A stretch of 64,000 bases of DNA from Microbispora sp. H11081 (GTDB lineage Bacteria; Actinomycetota; Actinomycetes; Streptosporangiales; Streptosporangiaceae): NCBI RefSeq assembly GCF_012999535.1, contig NZ_JABBWV010000001.1:434001-498000 (forward strand), read 5' to 3'. The first letter of the stretch is position 1, and each line of letters opens with the position of its first letter. Shown here one piece after another: positions 38,861 through 47,025 of the stretch. The translations under genes were made by a program, and so were the position numbers. Below the pieces are notes generated by a model. It saw nothing but the letters and a program-made list of their open reading frames with translations. It was not told where the DNA came from and made no database searches.

Positions 38861-39901
38861 TCAGCCGGAAGGCGCGGCGGAGGGCAGGACCAGCTCGGCG
38901 AAGATCGCCCGGTGGTCGGTCGCGGGCAGCCGGTGGACGCCGAACCCGCGGACGGCGACGCGCGGGTCCACCAGGATGTGGTCGATCGTGACGGGCGGCA
39001 CCGGCAGGCCCCCGAAGTCCGACGACCTCCGGTAAGGCCAGGTGCCGGCCAGGCCGTTGCCGGTCGCGTCGGCCGCGTCCCGGTAGCCCGCGTCGAGCAG
39101 GCGGCGCACCCTGGCGTGGTCGAGCGTCGCGTTGAAGTCCCCGGACAGGATCCGCACCCGCTCGCCGGGGCCCGGCAGCGCGGCGAGCGACCTCGACCAG
39201 CATCTGAACCGGAACGCGTAGCGCGGCGCGCACGGGTGCACGGACACGACGGCGACGGGCCCCGCGCCGGGGACCTCGACGATGCCCGCCGCCTGCCTGC
39301 GGCCGTCGAAGGCCTGGAGGTCCTCCGGCCGGATGGGGAACCGGGTGAACAGCCCGGAACCGCTCGAACCCTCCTGGGCCCGGTCGTCCGCGTACGGCAG
39401 GAACGTGGCCAGGCCGGCCGCGCGCAGGCCGTCCGAGGCCCGCGGGGTCAGTTCCTGCAGCGTCAGGACGTCGGGGCGCAGCCGCCGCACCAGATCCACC
39501 AGCGCGGCGGGCGGCACGGAGCCGTAGAGCAGGTTGACCGACAGGACCCGCAGGGCCGGGCCGGCGTCGCCGGCCGCCCGCACGCCGGGGCCGGCCGAGG
39601 CGCTCGGGGACCCGTCGGACAGCGCGCGCGGCAGCACGCAGGCCGCCAGCGTCACGGTGACCGCCAGCCCCGCCGCCAGCGCCGCCCGCCGCCGCACGAG
39701 CAGCGCGACCAGCGGCGCGACGACCGAGGCGAGGGCGACGTACGGCGTGAAGGCGACCAGTTGCACCCACCGGAAGTGGACGTCGCCGGGCACCAGCCGC
39801 AGCAGCGCCCACAGCGCGAAAGGGGCGACCGCCGGCCACGCGAGCAGCCCGCGCCAGATTCCCGGGCGGCCCACCCAGCCCGCCGTCAGTCTCGCCATCA
39901 T
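38861..39901 (-). CDS. Membrane-anchored endonuclease/exonuclease/phosphatase family protein
   Basis: A 346-residue protein with three N-terminal membrane helices and an external EEP-fold domain from about residue 115. Conserved EEP motifs are present: VLSVNLLYGSV, LTLQELTPRAS (metal-binding Glu), VSVHPCAP, LSGDFNATLDH (Asp/Asn) and the final ATDHRAIFAEL. It could hydrolyse phosphodiesters of nucleic acids, lipids or sugar phosphates outside the cell. I start at the first of two tandem ATGs (39901), preceded by GGGAG. It diverges from the M20 deacylase. Confidence 0.9.
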   Translation of the reverse strand: MMARLTAGWVGRPGIWRGLLAWPAVAPFALWALLRLVPGDVHFRWVQLVAFTPYVALASVVAPLVALLVRRRAALAAGLAVTVTLAACVLPRALSDGSPSASAGPGVRAAGDAGPALRVLSVNLLYGSVPPAALVDLVRRLRPDVLTLQELTPRASDGLRAAGLATFLPYADDRAQEGSSGSGLFTRFPIRPEDLQAFDGRRQAAGIVEVPGAGPVAVVSVHPCAPRYAFRFRCWSRSLAALPGPGERVRILSGDFNATLDHARVRRLLDAGYRDAADATGNGLAGTWPYRRSSDFGGLPVPPVTIDHILVDPRVAVRGFGVHRLPATDHRAIFAELVLPSAAPSG

Positions 39902-39993
39902 CGGACTCCCTCGTGAGAGATCCACCGTACGACGGAATGCACGTGCATTCCGGGGCTCCACGCCGGTCGGGGGCAGGCCGTACAGTCTCCGGC

Positions 39994-41244
39994 ATGGATG
40001 TCGAAGCGAGAGTCCTGGACGCCCTCGACGAGGCGGGGACCGTGAACCTGCTGGCCGATCTGGTCCGGGTGCCGAGCGTCACGGGCACCGACGCGGAGTC
40101 GGACCTGCAGGACAGGTGCGCCCGCATGCTCACCGAATGGGACCTCGACGTCGACATGTGGAAGCTCGACCTCGACGACCTGCGCTCGCGCGAGGGGTTC
40201 CCCGGCACGGAGGCGGAGCGCGCCGAGGGATACGGCGTCGTCGGTGTCACCGAGGGCGAGGGCACGCCCGCGCTGATCCTCCAGGGACACGCGGACGTCG
40301 TGCCGATCGGCGACCCCGGCAAGTGGGAGGGGCAGGACCCCTTCGGCGCCCGCGTCACCGCGACCACCCTGTTCGGCAGGGGCGCCTGCGACATGAAGGC
40401 CGGCCTCGCCGCCAACCTCGCCGTCGTGCGGGCGCTGCGCACGGCCGGCGTACGGCTGGCGCGGCCCCTGGCGGTGCACTGCGTGGTCAGCGAGGAGGAC
40501 GGCGGGCTCGGCGCGTTCGCCACCCTGGTCAGGGGCCACACCGGGGAGGCGGCCGTGATCACCGAGCCGACGAGCGGCAGGCTGATCACCGCCAACGCCG
40601 GTGCGCTGACCTTCCGCCTGGAGGTCGCCGGCCGGGCCGCGCACGGCGCCACCCGCTACGAGGGGGTCAACGCCGTCGAGGTGTTCATGCCGGTGCTCCA
40701 GGCCGTCCGGCGGCTCGAAGGCGAGCGCAACGCCGCCCCCGGCCCGCTCTTCGAGGGCAACCCGATGCCGTACCCGATCGAGATCGGCACCGTGCGGGCG
40801 GGCGACTGGGCGAGCACCGTGCCCGACCTGCTCGTGGCCGAGGGGCGGCTCGGCGTGCGGCTCGGCGAGGACCCGGCCGACGCCCGCGCCGCGCTGGAGA
40901 ACGCACTCGCCGGGCTCGACGACCCCTGGCTGCGGGACAACCCGGTGCGCGTCACCTGGCCGGGCGGGCAGTTCGCCAGCGGACGTCTGCCCGAGGGGCA
41001 CCCGCTGGCGGAGGAGGCGGCCCGGGCCGTGGCCGACGTGACCGGCGCCCGGCCGGGCCGCGCCGCCGCGCCGTACGGGAGCGACCTGCGCCTCTACGCG
41101 GCGGCGGGCGTGCCGACCCTGCACTACGGCCCCGGCGACGTCCGCTTCGCCCACGCCCCGCGCGAGCAGGTCGATCTGCGGGAGGTCCGCGATGTCACCC
41201 GGGCCCTGGCCCTGCTCGTCCTGCGCCGCTGCGGCGTCCGCTGA
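39994..41244 (+). CDS. M20-family ArgE/DapE-type deacylase
   Basis: A 416-residue zinc deacylase of the ArgE/DapE/ACY1 group. Metal-binding motifs: LQGHADVVPIG, GRGACDMKAGLAA and VVSEEDGGLGAF, with a dimerisation domain after ITANAGALTFRLEVAGRAAH. The C-terminal metal His is probably in APREQVDL or the preceding FAHAP. I use the ATG at 39994; an upstream ATG at 39913 overlaps the divergent promoter. It has no argB/argC or lysine neighbours, so it is not assignable to ArgE or DapE; a broader N-acyl amino acid deacylase is likely. Confidence 0.92.
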   Translation: MDVEARVLDALDEAGTVNLLADLVRVPSVTGTDAESDLQDRCARMLTEWDLDVDMWKLDLDDLRSREGFPGTEAERAEGYGVVGVTEGEGTPALILQGHADVVPIGDPGKWEGQDPFGARVTATTLFGRGACDMKAGLAANLAVVRALRTAGVRLARPLAVHCVVSEEDGGLGAFATLVRGHTGEAAVITEPTSGRLITANAGALTFRLEVAGRAAHGATRYEGVNAVEVFMPVLQAVRRLEGERNAAPGPLFEGNPMPYPIEIGTVRAGDWASTVPDLLVAEGRLGVRLGEDPADARAALENALAGLDDPWLRDNPVRVTWPGGQFASGRLPEGHPLAEEAARAVADVTGARPGRAAAPYGSDLRLYAAAGVPTLHYGPGDVRFAHAPREQVDLREVRDVTRALALLVLRRCGVR

Positions 41245-41272
41245 GACCGCTGAGGCGTCCCCTTGAGGAGCG

Positions 41273-43660
41273 TCAGCAGTCGGCGGTGACCGAGGCGATC
41301 TCGTTGAGCGGGAACTCCAGGTAGTCGCCGGCCTCCTCGCACCAGGCGTCCAGTACGCCGCTGCGCAGTTCGCCGTGGCTGACCGTCGCGGTGACCCCGT
41401 CGGCCAGCGTGATCATCGCGCGGACGTCGCGGTCCACGACGAAGCCCAGCAGCGACTGCTGCGCCACGGGGAGCCTGGTCGCCATGCGCCCGATGACGGC
41501 CCACGTCTGGCGGGGCTGCGCCGCGGCGGCCACCGGCCCGCCGCTGACCAGCAGCCGCCGGGCGTGCTCGCGCGGGTCAGGCGGGGGCTCCAGCAGCGGG
41601 CCTGGGGGTTCGAGCTCGGCCACCCGCCCGCCGGGCAGGAGGATCAGCCGGCCGCCCTGCGGCTCGCGCCGGATGGTGATCTCCCCGGTGTCGTCCACCG
41701 GCACCGGGGCGTAGCCCGCCTCCCTGAGGGCCGCCAGCGTCGTCGTGGCGGGAGCCGCGCCGGCGAGCACGGTCGGCGCCAGCAGCCGTAGGCCCAGCTT
41801 GGCCAGTTTCCGGTGCGCGGCGATCTCGGCGAGCAGCGCGGGGTCCGAGCCCTGCACGATGCAGCCGACCGACGACACCGTGACCTCGCCGTGCCGCCGC
41901 GCCACGTCCCTGATCAGGTAGGTCAGCGGCTGGGGGAGCGTGCCCGCCTCCGACAGGTCGGCGACGAGCGTGTCGGCCGTGTCCCCGCCGTCCAGGGCCC
42001 GCCGTACGCTCGCGGGGCTGAACCGCCACACCGACGCCGCGCCCTGCGACTCGCGGTCGGCGGCGCGGTCCAGGAGCGCGGCGAGCTCGACCGACGGCGG
42101 GCCGGTCACCACCGCGGTGAGGTCGGCGCCGAACAGGGCCGTGCGCCGCGCGCTCGCCATGGCGTGCGTGGTGGCCTTCGCCAGCGCGGGGTCGTGCTCG
42201 ATCTCGGGCACGCACTCGCGGCTCTCGTCCCCGGCCGCGCCCGACAGCGGGGCGAGCGCCCGGCCGAGGCCGGTGAGCGCGTCGCAGGCCACGAGCCCGA
42301 GCAGGCGGGCCTCCTCCAGCACGGCCGCCGCGCAGCCGTCCAGCAGTTCTGGGTCGAGCAGGGGGGCGCGCCAGCGCACCCGCTGCACCAGCTCGGGCAG
42401 TGTCGCGAAGCCCCTGTCCTCGGGGATCTCGGCGAGCGCGGCGAACAGTGCCCACCGGATCCTGGCGATCGTCTCGCCTGCCGGGTCGTCGCCGAGCGCG
42501 GCGGGGTGGCGGCCCTCCACCCGCCGCAGCGACGAGCGCTCCATGCGCCACCACGCGGCCAGCAGGACGCGCAGCCGCATGGGCGCCTCCTCCAGCCGCC
42601 AGGCGTCGTACCGGCCCGCTGGGATGAGCCCGCCGGCCTCCTCGTGGATCGCGATCAGCCGGGCGACCGCGCAGATCTCCAGCAGCAGCCGGATCTCGTC
42701 CTCCGTGCAGCCGGTCTCCCTGGCCAGCCGCTTGACCTCCCGCACCCCGACCCCGCCGTTCTTGAGCAACGGCAGCGGCGCCTTGTCGAGGTTCTCAAGC
42801 AGCGCCGTGGCCCGGTCGAGCACGTGCGGCGCGGCCAGGGACATCGCGTGCTCGGCGGCGTCGGGGTCCACCGCCTTCGTGGCGAGGTCGGGGGGATAGG
42901 GCGTGAAAGGCCCGCGGTAGTCGGGGCCGCGCAGCGCCAGCGCGACCTCGCGGGGCATCTCGGCCAGGTCCCACTGGCTGCGGAAGAGCAGGCCGCGGTC
43001 GAGGGCCCACTTCTCCGGCGTCCCCGGCGTGACGAAGCGGTTGCCGTCCACGCTGCGGACCGGGCCGTCCCACGCGAAGTCGTCGAGCATGCCGAGCGTG
43101 CCGTCGGGGGCGTCGTCGAGCAGCGTCCCGAGGCGCTCGCAGTCGCCGAGCAGCGCGGTGATCCTGGCGACCACCTGCCGCCTGCCGCCGCTGGAGGGCA
43201 GGTCGAGCACGTGGCACATCCGGCGCAGCGCCTCCGTGCTGAGCTTCCAGGAGTCGAGGTACGCGCCGAGCGGCTCGCCCAGGCCGCAGGGCGCGGTCCA
43301 CCAGCGGGCGACGGCCTCGGTCACCGTGATCCTGCCGTCGCGGCAGGGCCAGGCGACGGCGTGCTCGTAGAGGTGGTCGAGCCAGGGGATCACCGCGGAG
43401 GTGCTCACGCCCAGGAAGCGGGCCAGCTCGTCCTCCGTCGGACGGCCGCCCATGACCAGGCACGCCTGCAGGAGTTCCAGCGGAGGGAGGGGGAGGCCGC
43501 GCATGACCTCCATGACGGCGAACGTGTCGGTGAGCCGCTGGGCCAGGGCGTCAAGGCGCCGGGGCCACGGCGCGGCGATCGCGTCCGGCCTGTTGGCCAG
43601 CACGCGGGCCAGCCTGTCTTCGTCGAGTCCGGTGAGCCAGCCGATTAGGTGATCGTCCAT
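41273..43660 (-). CDS. XPB/Ssl2-like helicase-associated domain protein
   Basis: A 795-residue actinobacterial protein with the helicase-associated (XPB/Ssl2-like, Helicase_C_3) domain in its C-terminal half. It lacks the helicase ATPase motifs itself. The N-terminal part has winged-helix-like segments (LLQACLVMGGRPTEDELARF and an SAP-like LDLPSSGGRRQVVARIT). It probably partners a separate XPB-type helicase encoded elsewhere, in DNA repair or transcription-related work. I start at the ATG at 43660 (MDDHLIGWLTGLDEDRLARV), the usual N-terminus; the longer open frame reads into the non-coding leader. Confidence 0.9.
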   Translation of the reverse strand: MDDHLIGWLTGLDEDRLARVLANRPDAIAAPWPRRLDALAQRLTDTFAVMEVMRGLPLPPLELLQACLVMGGRPTEDELARFLGVSTSAVIPWLDHLYEHAVAWPCRDGRITVTEAVARWWTAPCGLGEPLGAYLDSWKLSTEALRRMCHVLDLPSSGGRRQVVARITALLGDCERLGTLLDDAPDGTLGMLDDFAWDGPVRSVDGNRFVTPGTPEKWALDRGLLFRSQWDLAEMPREVALALRGPDYRGPFTPYPPDLATKAVDPDAAEHAMSLAAPHVLDRATALLENLDKAPLPLLKNGGVGVREVKRLARETGCTEDEIRLLLEICAVARLIAIHEEAGGLIPAGRYDAWRLEEAPMRLRVLLAAWWRMERSSLRRVEGRHPAALGDDPAGETIARIRWALFAALAEIPEDRGFATLPELVQRVRWRAPLLDPELLDGCAAAVLEEARLLGLVACDALTGLGRALAPLSGAAGDESRECVPEIEHDPALAKATTHAMASARRTALFGADLTAVVTGPPSVELAALLDRAADRESQGAASVWRFSPASVRRALDGGDTADTLVADLSEAGTLPQPLTYLIRDVARRHGEVTVSSVGCIVQGSDPALLAEIAAHRKLAKLGLRLLAPTVLAGAAPATTTLAALREAGYAPVPVDDTGEITIRREPQGGRLILLPGGRVAELEPPGPLLEPPPDPREHARRLLVSGGPVAAAAQPRQTWAVIGRMATRLPVAQQSLLGFVVDRDVRAMITLADGVTATVSHGELRSGVLDAWCEEAGDYLEFPLNEIASVTADC

Positions 43661-44081
43661 CGCGGGTCTCTCGGGAGTCCAAGGAAGCCACCGTAGTGCG
43701 GTTCGGAGTCTCGGCGGCGTCCGTGGGCGGACAGGGAGCGCAAAGTCACGGATCCCGAGATCACGATATTTCTCCGCCGATCGTTGGGGAACGAGCACGC
43801 CGCCGGGCCGGCACGGCCCGATCTCAGCACATCATCGCCTGTCCGGCCCGCATTCGGGGGGTGTTCCGGGGAATCCGGGCCGCCGCCCGGAGGACGCCCC
43901 CCTGCAGTCCGGGCTGCAGGGGGGCGCCCTCCGGCCGGTGGCCCGTGATCGGGGACAGGAAGATCTGGCGATCGGGTTAGGTTTTCCGGCAGCGCCGACG
44001 GGAGAACGGCCGTCCCCTCGCGGAGGCGGGGCGGGATCCCGGCGAAGCGCGTGGCCCCGCCGTCCGCCCGCCGGGCGGTGC
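43661..44081. other. Intergenic region with strong hairpin
   Basis: This 421-base gap between two leftward genes holds the hairpin listed at 43887-43934. Otherwise I see no gene or structured RNA; a promoter for the XPB-like gene is expected near 43670-43760. Confidence 0.45.
43887..43934. terminator. 21-base-pair hairpin downstream of HATPase gene
   Basis: Arms 43887-43907 and 43914-43934 pair over 21 bases with a single mismatch around a six-base loop (core CGCCCCCCTGCAG / CTGCAGGGGGGCG). It lies about 150 bases beyond the stop of the leftward HATPase gene. An intrinsic terminator is the simplest reading; the unusual strength also allows a cruciform or protein site. Confidence 0.65.
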
Positions 44082-44621
44082 TCAGGCCGCCAGTACGGCC
44101 CACACCGCCTTGCCCTGCGGGACGAGCGGGCACCATCCCCATCGCACGCTCAGTGACTCCACGATGTGCAGTCCGAGGCCGCCCGGCTCGAAGGGGCTGG
44201 GGTCCCGCAGCACCGGCGCGCACGTCCCGGGGTCGGTGACCGCGCAGGTCACGTGGGCGCCACGCCGGATCAGAGACAGCCGCATGGCCTCCCGCGCGCG
44301 GCTGTCGGCGAGCGTCATGCCGTGCCGCAGGGCGTTGGTGACCAGTTCCGAGACGACCAGTTCCATCCCGTCGAGCAGGTCCGCAAGGCGCCAGCCCGCG
44401 AGCGTCCCCGCGGCGAACGCGCGCGCCGAGTGGACCGACTCCGCGCGGGGCGACAGGACGTAGGTGGCGCTGGCTGAGGCAGACCCGGCGTCGAAGAGAT
44501 CGCGGGCGGGTTCCGGCCACCAGCCGTTCGGCGGCCACCAATCGAGCGCCGACCACTGGTTCTGGCCACGAGTCAGGTTCGTGGACTGCACGAGATCATG
44601 ATGAGGGACACTCCTGTGCAT
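44082..44621 (-). CDS. HATPase anti-sigma-like regulatory kinase
   Basis: A 179-residue single-domain GHKL ATPase of the RsbW/SpoIIAB-like type. The N-box is in ELVVSELVTNALRHG and the glycine motifs are in VTDPGTCAP and GGLGLHIVESLSVRWG. Proteins of this class act as serine kinases or anti-sigma factors. It stands back to back with the Scr1-type regulator and DUF397 pair, an arrangement typical of WhiJ/AbaA loci of streptomycetes, where it is thought to join the same regulatory circuit. Start choice is uncertain; ATG at 44621 lies within clustered repeats, and a downstream GTG is possible. Confidence 0.88.
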   Translation of the reverse strand: MHRSVPHHDLVQSTNLTRGQNQWSALDWWPPNGWWPEPARDLFDAGSASASATYVLSPRAESVHSARAFAAGTLAGWRLADLLDGMELVVSELVTNALRHGMTLADSRAREAMRLSLIRRGAHVTCAVTDPGTCAPVLRDPSPFEPGGLGLHIVESLSVRWGWCPLVPQGKAVWAVLAA

Positions 44622-44659
44622 GTGCAAGAGCGAATGCACGTGCAAGCGTCTTGTGCACG
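44617..44659. promoter_or_regulatory. Clustered operator-like repeats in the divergent WhiJ-type promoter
   Basis: Two direct repeats TGCATGTGCAAG (44617-44628) and TGCACGTGCAAG (44635-44646), 18 bases apart, are followed by an inverted copy CTTGTGCACG (44650-44659). They straddle the start of the HATPase gene and precede the regulator gene by about 90 bases. The regulator at 44746-45612 is the natural candidate to bind them. Confidence 0.55.
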
Positions 44660-44745
44660 CGCTACGGTTACCCCCGACACCACTGGGACGAAGGGGGCGA
44701 TCTTTGACAGACTGTGAACCAGTCCACAAAGCGGAGGAATAGCAC

Positions 44746-45612
44746 GTGTCCATAGATCCGCCCGGATCCGGTTCCACCGTTCGGCGCATCATGCTCGGCG
44801 CGAGTCTTCGCCGGCTGCGCGAGCTGCGGGGTCTGACCCGCGAGGTCGCCGGATTCCACATCCGGGCCTCTGAGTCGAAGATCAGCCGGATGGAGCTCGG
44901 CCGGGTCGGGTTCAAGACACGTGACGTCGAAGACCTCCTCACGCTGTACGGCGTCCACGACGACGACGCGCGGCGTGGCCTGCTGGAGATGGTCCGCGAG
45001 GCGAACACGCCCGGGTGGTGGCACAAGTTCGGCGAGGTGCTGCCGAACTGGTTCGTCACCTACGTCGGGCTGGAGGAGGCCGCCAGCGTGATCCGCACCT
45101 ACGAGGTGCAGTTCGTGCCCGGCCTGCTGCAGACGGCGCGGTACGCCCGGTCGGTGATCAGCCTCGGTCATCCGGACGCGTCGGAGGACGAGCTCGAACA
45201 GCGCGTCCATCTGCGGATGCAGCGGCAGGAACGGCTCACACGCAAGGACGGTCCCCGGTTGTGGGCCGTCATCGACGAGGCCGCGCTCCAGCGGCCCATC
45301 GGAGGGAGTGCGACGATGCGCGAACAGCTCCAGCACCTGCTGGAGGTGTCCACGCTGCCCAACATCACCCTGCAGGTGATGCCCCTTCGCTACGGGATGC
45401 ACGCGGCCGAGGGAGGCGCGTTCACCATCCTCCGCTTCCCGGAGTCCGACCTTTCGGACGTGGTCTACGTCGAGCAGCTCTGGGGTGCGCTCTACCTGGA
45501 CAAACGTGAGGACATCGATCCCTACCTCACGGCCATGGAGCAGCTGTGCGTGGAGAGCACCACGCCCGGCGGCACTGCCGAGATCCTCGGCGAACTTCTC
45601 AGAGAGACATGA
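44746..45612 (+). CDS. Scr1/WhiJ-type XRE regulator with DUF5753
   Basis: A 288-residue DNA-binding protein. Residues about 15-70 form an XRE helix-turn-helix (LGASLRRLRELRGLTREVAG, then SKISRMELGR). The remainder is the DUF5753 domain (TYEVQFVPGLLQTARYAR, LPNITLQVMPLRYGMHAAEG), the hallmark of this very common actinomycete family, sometimes called antitoxin-like. GTG start with GGAGGAA ribosome-binding site. The stop directly abuts the ATG of the DUF397 gene, so the two are coupled. In streptomycetes such pairs influence development and antibiotic production; that role is by analogy. Confidence 0.95.
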   Translation: MSIDPPGSGSTVRRIMLGASLRRLRELRGLTREVAGFHIRASESKISRMELGRVGFKTRDVEDLLTLYGVHDDDARRGLLEMVREANTPGWWHKFGEVLPNWFVTYVGLEEAASVIRTYEVQFVPGLLQTARYARSVISLGHPDASEDELEQRVHLRMQRQERLTRKDGPRLWAVIDEAALQRPIGGSATMREQLQHLLEVSTLPNITLQVMPLRYGMHAAEGGAFTILRFPESDLSDVVYVEQLWGALYLDKREDIDPYLTAMEQLCVESTTPGGTAEILGELLRET

Positions 45613-45846
45613 ATGCAGACATATAACGGGATGCCCGCTACCGAGATCGCCGGGGTGACCTGGCGCAAGAGTGCCTACAGCAACTCGACCGGCAACTGCG
45701 TGGAGCTGGCCGAGCTCCCCGACGGCAGCGTGGCAGTCAGGAACTCCCGATATCCCGACGGGCCGGCGCTCATCTACACCCGCGACGAGATCCGGGCCCT
45801 GGTGCTCGGCGTCAAGGACGGCGAGTTCGACGGCCTCCTGGTGTGA
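45613..45846 (+). CDS. DUF397 protein (Scr2/AbaA-orfD type)
   Basis: A 77-residue DUF397 protein. The family pattern is complete: WRKSAYSNSTGNCVELAEL, VAVRNSRYPDGPALIYT and a C-terminal EIRALVLGVKDGEFDG. The start follows the regulator stop with no gap. In described pairs the DUF397 partner counteracts or tunes the XRE regulator. Some workers view the pair as toxin-antitoxin-like. Confidence 0.94.
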   Translation: MQTYNGMPATEIAGVTWRKSAYSNSTGNCVELAELPDGSVAVRNSRYPDGPALIYTRDEIRALVLGVKDGEFDGLLV

Positions 45847-45943
45847 ACGAACCTCCGGTGTGAGCGGACCTCTCGTCTGAGCGGAGGGGTTCGACCGGGC
45901 ATGGGCCGTTCTCCGGCGCGACCGTGTTCACCTCTGTCTCACG

Positions 45944-45975
45944 GGCGTAACACCGCGACGCGGGAGGCGTAACAC
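45944..45975 (+). repeat. Tandem GGCGTAACAC direct repeats, two helical turns apart
   Basis: GGCGTAACAC occurs at 45944-45953 and again at 45966-45975, a 22-base period that places both on one face of the helix. They lie 45-75 bases upstream of the small gene at 46020. An operator or activator site is likely; the protein is unknown. Confidence 0.45.
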
Positions 45976-46019
45976 GGATACGGCACAGTGAGTCCCAGCG
46001 AAGCTCATGAGGGGGACCC

Positions 46020-46295
46020 GTGCTCGACCAGATGACTCTCTACCCCGTGGCCGACGACGAGTTGTTCGCGCCGGGAGGCCGAGTGGTGATCCGCACCTAC
46101 GGCGTCGCCTCGCCGGTGGACCCGGCGGACGGGCGGCCAAGGGCGGTGGCGTACCGGACGTGGGTCACCGGGGTGCGGGAGCAGCCCAGGTACTGGCGGT
46201 GGGGGCATTTCGAGGACGCCCGGCGCGGCCACCGCAAGGTCCTGGAGTGGCTGACCGGCCGAGGGCCGCAACCCCAGCCGGTCGCCCAGGCGTGA
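46020..46295 (+). CDS. Small hypothetical protein
   Basis: A 91-residue basic, Trp-rich protein with no signal peptide. The second half (YWRWGHFEDARRGHRKVLEW) looks well structured. It starts with GTG after a good GGGGGA ribosome-binding site. Codon usage is normal for the genome. It is downstream of the DUF397 gene, with a gap of about 170 bases that contains direct repeats, so it probably has its own promoter. I cannot assign a family. Confidence 0.62.
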   Translation: MLDQMTLYPVADDELFAPGGRVVIRTYGVASPVDPADGRPRAVAYRTWVTGVREQPRYWRWGHFEDARRGHRKVLEWLTGRGPQPQPVAQA

Positions 46296-46342
46296 GACCC
46301 CGGCCTGATCGCTCGGGCGTGATCGTTCAGGCAGGGGGGTGT

Positions 46343-46924
46343 TCAGGCGGGGGCGTTCCAGCGCAGCAGCACGGGCTCGTCGCCGTGTTCGTATCCGAGT
46401 ACGGAGTACGTCCCGGTGTCCAGGCGGAAGTACCTGCCGTGGGCGGCGGGCAGTCCCAGCCAGCGGGCCGCGAGCACGCGCAGCATGTGGGCGTGCGCGA
46501 CGACCAGGACGTCCCCGTCCGCCGAGCGGATCCTGGCGAGGACCTTGTCGGCCCGCCGTCCCACGTCTTCGACGGTCTCACCCGGGTGCGGCTCGTCCCC
46601 CGGGACGATCCCGTCCCGCCAGGCGTACCAGCCGGGCCGTGACCGCTGGATCTCGGCGGTCTTGAGGCCCTCGTAGCCGCCGTAGTCCCACTCCCACAGG
46701 TCCGCGTCCACCTCGTAGCGCCCCGCGCCGGCCAGCTCCGCCGTACGGCGGGCGCGCTCCGCGGGACTGACGAGGACCAGCGCGAACGGCCGGTCGGCCA
46801 CCAGGCGGGACAGGGCGCGCGCCTGGTCCTCGCCGTGCGGGGTCAGCGGCAGGTCGGTGCGGCCCGTGTGCCGCCTCGCCCTGCTCCATTCGGTCTCGCC
46901 GTGCCTCAGCAGGATGACGTCCAT
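46343..46924 (-). CDS. Histidine phosphatase family protein
   Basis: A 193-residue phosphoglycerate-mutase-like phosphatase. The active-site RHG is in ILLRHGETEWSRARRHTGRT. The second His lies in VLVVAHAHMLRVLAARWLG, and the conserved Glu in WEWDYGGYEG. Length and motif order match cofactor-independent bacterial acid phosphatases of the SixA/CobC-like class. CobC phosphatases of cobalamin synthesis belong here too, but this gene is far from the cob operons, so no specific substrate is claimed. Confidence 0.92.
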   Translation of the reverse strand: MDVILLRHGETEWSRARRHTGRTDLPLTPHGEDQARALSRLVADRPFALVLVSPAERARRTAELAGAGRYEVDADLWEWDYGGYEGLKTAEIQRSRPGWYAWRDGIVPGDEPHPGETVEDVGRRADKVLARIRSADGDVLVVAHAHMLRVLAARWLGLPAAHGRYFRLDTGTYSVLGYEHGDEPVLLRWNAPA

Positions 46925-47025
46925 AGGGGCTCCATCTTGCCCGTGCGGCGGTTCTCACGCGTGCCGGGTCCCCTTGACCTCGTGTCCGCGGCCTGCAGTA
47001 GGGTCCCCCGCGGAGAGGGGGCCGT

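Noticed and set aside
38319-40652. A 777-codon leftward open frame
   Set aside because: It runs through several unrelated genes. Its only meaningful piece is the displaced end of the SigJ relic.
46343-46924. Histidine phosphatase as the alpha-ribazole phosphatase of cobalamin synthesis
   Set aside because: The fold would allow it, but the gene is about 8 kb from the nearest B12 gene, lacks a riboswitch, and has no specific CobC-phosphatase signature I can see.
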